Positions 53,926-63,300 of a DNA stretch of 64,000 nucleotides are shown here, in pieces. The stretch spans positions 372,001 through 436,000 of the forward strand of contig NZ_VLPK01000004.1 in the NCBI RefSeq assembly GCF_007558865.1, read 5' to 3'. Every line of letters starts with the position of its first letter. Position 1 is the stretch's first letter. Position numbers and translations under genes: made by a program. A model generated the notes under the pieces. The model was given only the letters and a program-made list of their open reading frames with translations, searched no databases and had not been told where the DNA came from. The DNA comes from Mucilaginibacter corticis. Lineage in GTDB: Bacteria > Bacteroidota > Bacteroidia > Sphingobacteriales > Sphingobacteriaceae.

Positions 53926-54417
53926 ATGAATAAGGAAAAAGCAATATTAGCCGGTGGCTGTTTTTGGGGAGTAGAAGAACTGATCCGTCATTATCCGGGT
54001 GTGATCTCAACCGTTGTGGGCTATACAGGCGGGGACGTTGCTAACGCGACCTACCGCAATCACGGTACCCATGCCGAAGGGATAGAGATCGTATTTGACC
54101 CTGAGCAACTATCTTACCGCAAACTACTTGAATATTTTTTCCAGATCCATGATCCTACTACGCGTAACAGGCAGGGTAACGATATCGGTACATCTTACCG
54201 CTCTGCAATTTTTTATATAGACGAAGCACAACGCCAAACCGCTGTCGACCTGATCGCCGAGATGGATGCATCGGGCATATGGCCCGGAAAGATAGTTACA
54301 GAAGTTGTACCCGCAGGTCCGTTTTGGAATGCCGAGGTTGAGCACCAGGATTACCTGCAGAAAAATCCCTACGGGTATACCTGCCACTTTGAAAGGCCCG
54401 AGTGGAAGTTAAGTTGA
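53926..54417 (+). CDS. msrA: Peptide-methionine (S)-S-oxide reductase
   Basis: 163 residues. The active site [20 protein letters not shown] and later [20 protein letters not shown] define MsrA. It repairs oxidised methionine in the cytoplasm with thioredoxin. No signal peptide. No MsrB domain is fused. Convergent with the MFS gene at 54445. Confidence 0.95.
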   Translation: MNKEKAILAGGCFWGVEELIRHYPGVISTVVGYTGGDVANATYRNHGTHAEGIEIVFDPEQLSYRKLLEYFFQIHDPTTRNRQGNDIGTSYRSAIFYIDEAQRQTAVDLIAEMDASGIWPGKIVTEVVPAGPFWNAEVEHQDYLQKNPYGYTCHFERPEWKLS

Positions 54418-54444
54418 TAGGGGACGATAAAGAAATGGTAAGCT

Positions 54445-55608
54445 TTAGCTAATCGCCAAAGCCAGTTTTGCTGATCGCCTTACAAGGAGTAAAGCAAAAC
54501 CGACACCAAATAAAGCCATCACCATGCCGACCAAAGCGGGCGAATTATAACCCATGCCCGCTACAATAGGCAACCCGCCGAAAAAAGCGCCTAAAGCATT
54601 GCCAATATTGAACGCTGCCTGCGTAACGGCCGCGCCCAGCATCTCCGCATCTTTTGAGGTATTGATCATTAATATTTGGATCGGGGATGCCAGCGCAATA
54701 GATAGCGCCCCTGCAATAAACGTCAAAGCCAGTGAAACCAACTGTATACCCGAAAATAAGTAGATCATTAACAGCGTAGAGGCCATAGCAACCAGCAGCC
54801 AGGTACAGGCAATAACCGGACTGAAACTATCGGCCATTTTACCGCCGATGATATTACCTACCACCATGCCAAATCCGGCCAGTACCAGGATCGCCGAAAC
54901 ACTGTTTGCCGAAAAATGCGAAACCTGTGTCATCAGCGGGGCTATGTAGCTGATCCAGGCAAATAAACCACCCGTGCCAATAGCCGTGATCAGAATGACA
55001 AGCCAGGCTTCGGCGCTTTTAAATAAGCGCAGTTCAGACCGCGCGTTCCCTTTGCGCACTACCGGTAAGGCAGGCATCCACAGCCATAAAAATAATAAGG
55101 TGATCAGCCCGATAAAGCCGACAATGCCAAAAGTGTAACGCCATAACAGGTGATGGCCCACCCACGCGCCCAGGGGTACGGTAGCCAAATTGGCAATTGT
55201 TAGTCCGGCAAACATTACAGATATGGCCTGCGCCTGTTTGCCTTTTTCGGCCAGGCGGCTGGCAACTACCGCGCCCACACCAAAGAAAGCGCCATGCGGC
55301 AGGCCGGCAAAAAAACGGGCCAGCAGTAAAGTGAAATGAGTAGGTGCAAAGGCCGAAAAAGCGTTGAACAACGTGAAGATCATCATTAAACCGATCAACA
55401 CTTTTTTTGGCGGATAGTTACTGCTGATGATAACCAGCAGGGGCGCACCCACCACAACCCCAAGGGCATAAGCAGAGATCAGGTGTCCTGCCGTGGGAAT
55501 ACTGGTATGCAGATTTGCCGCGATATCAGGCAGCAGCCCCATCATTACAAACTCGGTTGTACCAATACCCAAACCACCCAGCAATAACGGAAACAGACTT
55601 TTTTTCAT
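54445..55608 (-). CDS. MFS transporter, DHA1/AraJ-like efflux
   Basis: 387 residues, 12 membrane helices. GIGTTEFVMMGLLPDIAANL and ISAYALGVVVGAPLLVII are typical of the AraJ/YdeA/Bcr group of drug- and sugar-efflux permeases. ARFFAGLPHGAFFGVGAVVA is the central GP-type motif. Exports an unknown small molecule with proton antiport. Monocistronic by spacing. Confidence 0.88.
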   Translation of the reverse strand: MKKSLFPLLLGGLGIGTTEFVMMGLLPDIAANLHTSIPTAGHLISAYALGVVVGAPLLVIISSNYPPKKVLIGLMMIFTLFNAFSAFAPTHFTLLLARFFAGLPHGAFFGVGAVVASRLAEKGKQAQAISVMFAGLTIANLATVPLGAWVGHHLLWRYTFGIVGFIGLITLLFLWLWMPALPVVRKGNARSELRLFKSAEAWLVILITAIGTGGLFAWISYIAPLMTQVSHFSANSVSAILVLAGFGMVVGNIIGGKMADSFSPVIACTWLLVAMASTLLMIYLFSGIQLVSLALTFIAGALSIALASPIQILMINTSKDAEMLGAAVTQAAFNIGNALGAFFGGLPIVAGMGYNSPALVGMVMALFGVGFALLLVRRSAKLALAIS

Positions 55609-55769
55609 AGCGCAGACCTTTGGCGCAAAGATAAAAAACCTGTTTATACTACTTAAACATGATAGTGTAAAGATTACAATAAGCTACCCCTGACAGAGGC
55701 AAAATTAAAGGGTAGGGCCAGGGCCTAACCCTTTACATGATATATTATTCAGCTAATACTTCATTAGCT

Positions 55770-56162
55770 TTAAGAGTTAATACGGTAATTGGTTAGCAGC
55801 GCTGCCTTTTTAGTTTCTTTCCCAATCCTTTTGTCGCGCCGGGTAACCAGTTCGCAAAGGGCTATTGCCGCTTCTTCAAAATCTTCATGGCCATCCTTTA
55901 GTTGCAGCCAGTTGGGTTCAAAGGCTTCATCCTTACCAAATTCAAAGTCAGTTACAGCAGGGATCTCGGCTTTTAAACCGGCGTGATCTTCACGTTTGCT
56001 TGCTATCCAGATACCGTTATGCTGCGGGTTCTTGTTAACCTTACGGAAAATCAGTACGATCTTGCCTTCAAAGTAAATATAGTACATGCCAATGGCCGGT
56101 TTAATAACCACAGTAGCCGGTAAATAGTCCAGCAGGAAATCAAACGGCGTGGGCTTTTTCAT
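55770..56162 (-). CDS. Hypothetical protein, 130 residues, in hxlR operon
   Basis: Starts MKKPTPFDFLLDYLPATVVI at 56162, only 1 nt after the hxlR stop (TGATATG), so translation is likely coupled. It is probably a TfoX-like fold by the pattern MYYIYFEGKIVLIFRKVNKN, but this is not certain. No signal peptide. Its role is likely linked to the redox genes nearby. Confidence 0.6.
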   Translation of the reverse strand: MKKPTPFDFLLDYLPATVVIKPAIGMYYIYFEGKIVLIFRKVNKNPQHNGIWIASKREDHAGLKAEIPAVTDFEFGKDEAFEPNWLQLKDGHEDFEEAAIALCELVTRRDKRIGKETKKAALLTNYRINS

Positions 56163-56163
56163 A

Positions 56164-56556
56164 TCACTGTTTAGTTTTACGGCTGTTAACAATGCGCTGG
56201 CGATGGTTAATGCCCCAATCACGCAATTCATGTAATACTTGTTTGAGCGATTTGCTGTATGGCGTCAGTTCATAAATTACGGTAACGGGGGTTGTCGAAT
56301 AAACTGTGCGTACCACAAATTCATTCAATTCCAGTTCCTTTAATTCTTTTGATAAGATCTTAGGGGTAATATCGCCCAGTGAACGCTGGATATCTTTAAA
56401 TCGTTTCGGCCCTTCGGTAAGAGTAAAGATCAGCGGCAGTTTCCATTTGCCGTTTAACACATACACGGCATCCCTGATGCCGGAAACACCTGCGGCGCAG
56501 GCGTTTTCACTGCATGGGTGATCTGTTTCCGGTTCTTTTACTATAGCTGCTTCCAT
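56164..56556 (-). CDS. HxlR-family transcriptional regulator
   Basis: 130 residues from MEAAIVKEPETDHPCSENAC at 56556; an upstream frame extends into the promoter gap and is not used. Winged-helix motifs: VLNGKWKLPLIFTLTEGPKR, LGDITPKILSKELKELELN and the wing YSTTPVTVIYELTPYSKSLK. A Cys-rich N-terminus (CSENACAAG) suggests redox or electrophile sensing, as in YodB/HypR. Divergent from the azoreductase gene with an operator-like palindrome between. Confidence 0.87.
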   Translation of the reverse strand: MEAAIVKEPETDHPCSENACAAGVSGIRDAVYVLNGKWKLPLIFTLTEGPKRFKDIQRSLGDITPKILSKELKELELNEFVVRTVYSTTPVTVIYELTPYSKSLKQVLHELRDWGINHRQRIVNSRKTKQ

Positions 56557-56574
56557 ACCTGCAAAGATAAGCAG

Positions 56575-56606
56575 TATCCCAAACGATACCGGTATCCTTT
56601 GGGATA
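56575..56606. promoter_or_regulatory. 32-bp palindrome, probable HxlR operator
   Basis: Half-sites TATCCCAAA (56575-56583) and TTTGGGATA (56598-56606) with the centre GATACCGGTATC. The whole 32 bp is symmetric except one mismatched pair. It lies between hxlR and the azoreductase gene, so it would control both directions. Confidence 0.7.
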
Positions 56607-56664
56607 GTAATATCTTTTTGATACTCAGCTTACTTAGGTTTGCCGCTGTACAAAATTTATTTTT

Positions 56665-57264
56665 ATGAAAAAGATATTGCATATTATTTCAAGCCCCAAA
56701 GGTGGGCAATCGTTCAGCATACAGCTTGGTAATGCCATTGTAGAAAAAGTTAAAGCGGCTTACCCGGGCAGTGTGGTTAAGATTAAAAATTTAACAGAAA
56801 GCCCTTATCCCCACCTGGAAGAAGCGACACTTGCCGCATTTTATACTCCTGCAGAAAATCAAACACCTGAAGACAAAGCGGCGCTAAGCCATTCTGATCA
56901 GGCCATTGCCGAGATAGCCGAAGCGGATGTTATTGTTATTGGCGCCCCTTTATGGAATTTTGGGATCCCATCCGTACTTAAAGCCTGGATCGACCACATA
57001 GCACGGGCAGGTGTTACATTTAAATACAGCGAGGCCGGTATTGAGGGCCTGATAAAAGATAAGGTTGTTTATGTAGCTATGGCTTCGGGTGGTATATATT
57101 CGAGCGGGCCAATGCAGCCGCTTGACTTTGTTTCTACCTATTTGAAAGGCTTGTTAGGCTTTTTAGGGATGACAGATTTCACCGTTTTCAGGGTAGAGGG
57201 TTCTGCTTATCCCGGCCAGGCCGAAGCCGCACTGCAAAAAGGTATAGCGAGTATTGTACTATAA
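56665..57264 (+). CDS. azoR: FMN-dependent NADH-azoreductase/quinone reductase
   Basis: 199 residues. The flavodoxin-like fold begins KKILHIISSPKGGQSFSIQL, then GAPLWNFGIPSVLKAWIDHI (the AzoR motif) and RAGVTFKYSEAGIEGLIKDK. Two-electron reduction of quinones and azo dyes, protecting from electrophile stress. Divergent from hxlR, as in the YodB-AzoR pair of Bacillus. It has a terminator-like hairpin behind it. Confidence 0.9.
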   Translation: MKKILHIISSPKGGQSFSIQLGNAIVEKVKAAYPGSVVKIKNLTESPYPHLEEATLAAFYTPAENQTPEDKAALSHSDQAIAEIAEADVIVIGAPLWNFGIPSVLKAWIDHIARAGVTFKYSEAGIEGLIKDKVVYVAMASGGIYSSGPMQPLDFVSTYLKGLLGFLGMTDFTVFRVEGSAYPGQAEAALQKGIASIVL

Positions 57265-57292
57265 TGTTGGTTTAAAACTCTGCTAAATATTA

Positions 57293-57340
57293 CCGGTGGA
57301 GTAGTAGGGATCAATTCATCCTAAACTCCACCGGCGTTTT
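57293..57340 (+). terminator. Hairpin terminator after azoR, overlapping the araC end
   Basis: CCGGTGGAGT (57293-57302) pairs with ACTCCACCGG (57325-57334), followed by CGTTTTTCC. The right arm lies inside the last codons of the convergent AraC gene, so that coding sequence and the terminator share bases. Confidence 0.6.
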
Positions 57341-58210
57341 TCCTGTTTTTTGTTTGAACAGTTTGTTAAAGTATTGCGGGTATTCAAAACCTAAAGCATA
57401 AGCTATCTCACCAATTGACTTGTTGGTGTTTAGCAGGATGTTCTTCGCTTCTTCTATCACATAGTAATGAATATGGTCCTGCGCGCTTTTACCCGTTTCT
57501 TTTTTAAGCAGGTCGCTCAGGTAATTGGGAGATAAGTTTACTTTATCGGCCAAATACTTTACCGTAGGCAAGCCGTTAACGCTGGTTTTAAAATAATCGG
57601 TCAGCACTTTTTCAACTTGCACCACTACGGCGTTATTTGAGCTTTTGCGGGTGATAAACTGACGGCCATAAAAACGCGAACAATAGTTTAACAGCATTTC
57701 GATCCCGGAAACAATGATGGCCTGGCTGTGGATATCAATGTTCTCATTAAGCTCTGCATCGATCTTTTGCACGCATTCATACAGCACCTGTTTTTCTTTT
57801 TCTGATAAGTGCAAGGCTTCGGACACTTCATAGGTAAGAAAACTGTAGTCTTTGATTTTGTCATTAAGCGATGTTGCCCTGATCAGGTCGGGATGAAAGA
57901 AAATGCCCCAGCCCATCATTTGCGGCGATGGTTCAATATCATCATTCATCTCCAACACCTGTTGCGGCGACATGCAGATCAGGCTGCCATCCGTAAAGTC
58001 AACCAGCTTACGCCCGTACTTTATATTGTTACGGTTGTAGTTTTTAAATATCAGTGTATAAAAATCGGCTGATACTTTAGTGTCCTCGGTGATTTCTTCC
58101 TGTACCCGGCTAAAGTCAACCACGGCTATGAGCGGATGCTTAACCGGCTGTTCCAGTTTAAAGAACTGGAACAGGTCCGGAATGGTATGCATATGGATAA
58201 ACTTGCTCAT
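57311..58210 (-). CDS. AraC-family transcriptional regulator
   Basis: 299 residues: an N-terminal cupin-like ligand domain (KVSADFYTLIFKNYNRNNIK, MSPQQVLEMNDD) and a C-terminal AraC helix-turn-helix (KYLADKVNLSPNYLSDLLKK, then IGEIAYALGFEYPQYFNKLF). It lies 12 nt after the SDR gene on the same strand, which it may regulate. Effector unknown. Full length. Confidence 0.87.
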   Translation of the reverse strand: MSKFIHMHTIPDLFQFFKLEQPVKHPLIAVVDFSRVQEEITEDTKVSADFYTLIFKNYNRNNIKYGRKLVDFTDGSLICMSPQQVLEMNDDIEPSPQMMGWGIFFHPDLIRATSLNDKIKDYSFLTYEVSEALHLSEKEKQVLYECVQKIDAELNENIDIHSQAIIVSGIEMLLNYCSRFYGRQFITRKSSNNAVVVQVEKVLTDYFKTSVNGLPTVKYLADKVNLSPNYLSDLLKKETGKSAQDHIHYYVIEEAKNILLNTNKSIGEIAYALGFEYPQYFNKLFKQKTGKTPVEFRMN

Positions 58211-58222
58211 TACCCAAAGATA

Positions 58223-59035
58223 TTATAAATTAAACATGGTTTTCATGCCGCCGATAAATGTAGTATCGTCTGTGGCTGCGCGCTGTGCGATAACGGCTTT
58301 AGCATCTTCTCCGGCGGTGTAACGCAGTTGATCTGTGCCATCAGTAGCAGCCTGGTAGATAACTTCTGCAACCACGCTGGCAGGTGAGGCCTGGCCGAAC
58401 ATGGTTTCTACACCGGTTAATACTTTGCCAACTATGGGCTGATATTCGGCAAGGCTTTCATCATTACTAAAGTCCATGGATCGGCCGGCAAATTCTGTAG
58501 CTATAGCGCCCGGTTCAACAATTTTTACTTTTCCGCCAAATTGCTCCACTTCATAACTTAATGATTCAGAAATACCCTCAACCGCGAACTTGGTACCATG
58601 GTAAAGTGCCCCTAAAGGGAAGGTCATCTTACCGCCGATGGAAGAAATATTGATCAGTATACCGCCTTTGTTTTTCCTGAAGTGCGGCAGTATGGCTTTG
58701 GTAACATCTAACAAGCCGATAACATTGGTATCAAACTGGCGGATGATCTGTTCGCGAGAGAAAGATTCCAGTACACCATAAGCACCGTAGCCTGCATTGT
58801 TTAATAGGACATCTATCTTCCCAAACTTTTCAATGCCGGCTGCTACCGCGTTATTGATAGAATCCTGATCCAATACATCCAGCTTGGTGACAAGCACATT
58901 TGCTAACGTATTTAATTCTGTTTCGCTGTCAGGCTTACGCATGGTTGCGATAACGTTCCAGCCTTTGCTTTGAAATAATTTAGCGGTTTCTTTACCTATT
59001 CCGCTGCTTGCTCCTGTAATTAATATTGTTTTCAT
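58223..59035 (-). CDS. Short-chain dehydrogenase/reductase
   Basis: 270 residues from MKTILITGASSGIGKETAKL at 59035; a longer frame to 59158 has no family-like sequence. Cofactor motif TGASSGIG, NNAG in VLLNNAGYGAYG, catalytic Ser in NISSIGGKMTFP and Tyr-Lys in YHGTKFAVEG. Classical SDR of the oxidoreductase subgroup often next to AraC regulators. Substrate unknown. Co-transcribed with the AraC gene by spacing. Confidence 0.87.
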   Translation of the reverse strand: MKTILITGASSGIGKETAKLFQSKGWNVIATMRKPDSETELNTLANVLVTKLDVLDQDSINNAVAAGIEKFGKIDVLLNNAGYGAYGVLESFSREQIIRQFDTNVIGLLDVTKAILPHFRKNKGGILINISSIGGKMTFPLGALYHGTKFAVEGISESLSYEVEQFGGKVKIVEPGAIATEFAGRSMDFSNDESLAEYQPIVGKVLTGVETMFGQASPASVVAEVIYQAATDGTDQLRYTAGEDAKAVIAQRAATDDTTFIGGMKTMFNL

Positions 59036-59132
59036 GTCTTTGATTTTTGTTAAACCAAAGGTCCGCCGAAAACAAGAGCAGGCGTTAACACTAATCACTG
59101 CACGTTGTATACTTTTTACGGATAAACAAATT

Positions 59133-60155
59133 TTATCGCCAGCCCAATGCCGGGGCAACGTGTTCTAATATAGAAGACAGCACGTGGACGTTATAATCTA
59201 CACCCAAAGTGTTCGGAATAGTTAGCAAAAGTGTATCCGCTTCCCGGATAGCTTCATCCTGCGCCAGTTGCTTTATCAACTGATCTGGTTCCGCAGCATA
59301 GCTCTTGCCAAACACCGCACGTTTTTCGGGCTCGATATAACCAAAGCTATCGGCCGATTTACCTTGCTGGCCGAAGTAGTAACGGTCCTGGTCAGTAACC
59401 AATGCAAAAATAGAGCGGCTAACCGAAACTCTCGGCTCACGCTGATGTCCCGCTTTTTTCCAGGCTTCTTTAAAGATCCTGATCTGTTCTGCCTGTTGGA
59501 TATGAAAAGGTTTGCCGTTTTCGTCAAATTTCAGGGTTGAGCTTTGCAGGTTCATACCATTCTCTGCCGCCCAAACCGCGGTGGCATTTGATGCGGCACC
59601 CCACCAGATCCGCTCGCGCAAACCTTCAGAGTGTGGTTCTAAACGCAGTAAACCCGGCGGGTTTGGAAACATCGGGTAGGGGTGAGGTTCGGCAAAGCCA
59701 ATGCCGTCAAGCCGCTGCAAAAATTGCAGCGCATGGTTGCGCCCCATCTCGGCATCTGTTTCGCCTTCTGCCGGTTCAAAGCCAAAGTATCGCCAGCCTT
59801 CAATAACCTGCTCCGGCGAACCGCGGCTGATGCCCAATTGTAAACGCCCGCCCGAAATAAGATCGGCAGCGCCGGCATCTTCAACCATGTATAACGGGTT
59901 TTCATACCGCATGTCGATCACACCCGTACCTACCTCTATTTTGTTGGTTTTAGCACCGATAGCTGACAGTAAGGGGAAAGGTGAGGCTAATTGACGAGAG
60001 AAGTGATGCACGCGGAAATAAGCGCCATCAACACCCAATTCTTCTGCCGCAACTGCCAGGTCGATCGATTGCAATAGAGTATCGCCGGCTGTGCGGGTAC
60101 CATATGATGGATGGTCAGACCAATGCCCGAATGATAGAAATCCTATTTTCTTCAT
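59133..60155 (-). CDS. Luciferase-like (LLM class) flavin-dependent monooxygenase
   Basis: 340 residues. KIGFLSFGHWSDHPSYGTRT, GVDGAYFRVHHFSRQLASPF, SAIGAKTNKIEVGTGVIDM and RLQLGISRGSPEQVIEG are the strands of the bacterial luciferase-like TIM barrel. Reduced flavin is the co-substrate; it may oxidise an aldehyde, alkane or sulfonate. 97 bp before the SDR gene on the same strand. Confidence 0.88.
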   Translation of the reverse strand: MKKIGFLSFGHWSDHPSYGTRTAGDTLLQSIDLAVAAEELGVDGAYFRVHHFSRQLASPFPLLSAIGAKTNKIEVGTGVIDMRYENPLYMVEDAGAADLISGGRLQLGISRGSPEQVIEGWRYFGFEPAEGETDAEMGRNHALQFLQRLDGIGFAEPHPYPMFPNPPGLLRLEPHSEGLRERIWWGAASNATAVWAAENGMNLQSSTLKFDENGKPFHIQQAEQIRIFKEAWKKAGHQREPRVSVSRSIFALVTDQDRYYFGQQGKSADSFGYIEPEKRAVFGKSYAAEPDQLIKQLAQDEAIREADTLLLTIPNTLGVDYNVHVLSSILEHVAPALGWR

Positions 60156-60346
60156 AACGCAAAGGTAAGCAACTGTTAATGCGGTATGATCACCGTTTTG
60201 TCGAAATATTGGGTTAAGCAGAATAGTATCAATAGCAAAATTGCAATTGTAGTTACCTGTACAAGCGGAGGCTTAAAATAAACCGGGTATTAATTTGCAA
60301 AATTGTTAATACCTTAGCTCGATAGCACGATTATATTTCTCATTTC

Positions 60347-63300
60347 ATGAAATCATACTTGTTCAGGATCAGTTGCTTGATCTTGCTTTGTTATTTTTCT
60401 GTAAATGTATTAGGACAAACGCGCCGCCAGGTTAACGCTGTCGCTCCTGAAATTTTTGCTGGTTTAGTCACCGGTTCTATTGCCACTTGCCCGGGTTCCC
60501 CTTCCAGCAGCCCGGATATTCAACAATTCGTTGTTGTAGGCAATAGTTTAACGGATCCTGTCACCATTGCGGCGCCCACAGGTTTTGAAGTATCACTTAC
60601 ACCGGGTGCCGATTATGTGAGTCGTTTGATCTTTCAGCCGGTCGGGGGGTTAACCAGCAGTACAACAATTTACGTTCGCGCTGCAGCCGCTACTACACCA
60701 GGTAATATATCGGGAAATGTTAGCGTCAGTTCGCCTGGAGCTGCGGCATTAATGATCGCGGTAAAAGGCACGATCAATGCAATTCCGGTGGTTAATGGTG
60801 CAGCCAACCAGGTAGTAGTTGCCGGCCAGGCAACAGCCTCGGTCAATTTTACAGGAACCGGCAACGCTTATAATTGGACAAATGATCAGCCCGGTATTGG
60901 GCTGCCTGCCAGCGGAAGCGGCAACATAGCTGCTTTCACAGCTCAAAATACTACTAATGTTCCCATAGTGGCAACGCTTAGGGTTACGCCTACAAATACG
61001 GGATATGCTTATATCCCGAATTCCGGAGATGGGACTGTTTCAGTGATTGATCCCAATACCAATTCTGTAATTAAATCGATCCTCGTGGGTGCTAATCCAA
61101 GCGCCATCGCCGTAAGTCCGGACAGTAAGTACATCTACGTCGCCAATTCAGGATCTAATAGCGTTTCGGTGATCAGCACGGTTACCAACAAAGTTGTTTC
61201 AACCATACCTGTAGGGAACGGTCCTGACGGTGTTGCGGTCAGCCCGGACGGCACCAGTTTGTATGTGGTAAATGCTTTTGATAATATATTATCTGAAATA
61301 AAATTATCGAACAACACGTTTCCTGGAAATATCCCGGTCGGAGCTTTTCCCTCGGCCGTTTTGGTATCTCCCGACGGTGAGAAAATATACACCACCAGTG
61401 GAATCAACAAAACTGTATCAGTATATATACCAGCTCAAGGCACGATAGCCGCAACTATTCGGGTCGGAGGCGGCGCAACCGGTATGGCAACCAGCCCGGA
61501 CGGGACACATCTTTATGTCACCAACCAAAATGACGGAACAGTTTCAGTGATCAACACGGTTACCTACCTTGTTGAGAAAACAATACCCGTTGGATCGGGG
61601 CCAAATTCGGGCCCTTTGGGTATCGTAATAAGCCCTGATGGCAGTAAAGCATACGTAACTAACCAATCAGATAAAACCGTTTCTGTTATTAATATGGTTA
61701 CCGGCATAGTTACCACCACTATCCCGGTTGGCGCGAATCCGACCGGCCTGTCACTTAACCCGGATGGGAGCCTGGTATATGTTTCAAATAGCGCGGATAA
61801 AACAATTTCAGTTATAAATACAACAACCAACCAGGTTACGGCAACTATATATGTAGGTAATAGCCCGAATGGCTTGGGTAACTATTTTACGCGCGGTACA
61901 GGCTGTAGCGGGATGCCGGTTCAATTTACAATTACGGTAAATCCGGTTGGTACTACCACGGCCAAACTTACAAGCGGCCCTGTAACCGGTAATATTACGG
62001 CTTGCGACGGCATTCCTTCCGCAAGTCCGAATCTCCAGCAGTTTGACGTTTCGGGCCAGGATCTTACCGGAGATATTACCATTAAGGCACCTGCAGGATT
62101 TGAAATTTCAACTACCGCAACCGCTAACTTTACCACGCAATTAACACTAACACCAATTAACGGGGTAGTAAATACAACTGTAGTTTATGTGCGTTCGGCG
62201 GCTGCCGCCGCGGGTACACCAGCAGGTAATGTTGTTATCAGTACACCGGGTGTACAGGATCTTAGCGTCGCGGTTACCGCGACTATTCATGCTTTGCCTA
62301 TAGCTGACGCGATAGCAGATCAAACACTCAATAACGGAGATGCTGTCGCTGCTATAAATTTTACCGGTACTGCGGATGTTTTCAGCTGGGTGAATGACAC
62401 GCCTGCCATCGGCCTTGCTGCCTATGGCTCAGGAAATATTACATCTTTTACTGCTGTTAATAATGGTAGCACACCGGTTATCGCGCATATTACGGTCACT
62501 CCGTCGTCAGCAGGAACTGCCTGCGAAGGAACACCGGTCGAATTTACCATTACAGTTAACCCTTTAGCAATTCCGGTAATCTCGCCAGCAGGAACGATAG
62601 CATCAATGACTTCGATTTACGGATCAGCCTCATCCTCCGGACAATTTGATGTATCAGGAACAAATATGACCGATGGTATTTTAGTGACGCCTTCCGCGGG
62701 TTTTGAGGTGAGTACGGATAATGTTCATTTTGGCGGTTCGGTAACAATAGGCGCGGCCGGTACTATTTACCCGGCCACAGTTTATGTCCGATTAGTAACG
62801 ACGGCCAACGCAGGAACTCATACAGGAAGCCTGCTGCTGAGTAGCGTTGGTGCAAAGGATGTCTCTGTGCCAATAACTGCAAGTATTGTTGATAAAGCAA
62901 CATTGACCATTACAGCAAATGATAAGAATAAGCCTTACGGAGAAACGCTCAATGATGGTATAGTTAACAGCGATTATACTGCATCTGGTTTGCAAAACGG
63001 TGAAACAGTAGGCAGCGTCACAATGAGTTATGAACCGGGCGGGGCACCAGGCGCTAATGCCGGGACCTACCAAAGTTCGGTCACACCATCAGCAGCTACC
63101 GGTGGGACGTTTGACCCCGCGAACTATACGATCAGCTACACATCAGGCAAATTGGTGGTAACGCCCGTTATGCTGTCGGTTATAGCAGATGATCAAACCA
63201 AGGCAGCCGGCGATCCTAATCCCGAACTAACAATAACTTATATAGGATTTGTTAACAACGAAGGCCCGGCTAACCTGTCCGCCCAGCCCATAGCCACTAC

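Noticed and set aside
59036-59158. Longer start of the SDR gene
   Set aside because: The added 41 residues are unlike the family; TGASSGIG follows ATG 59035 as expected.
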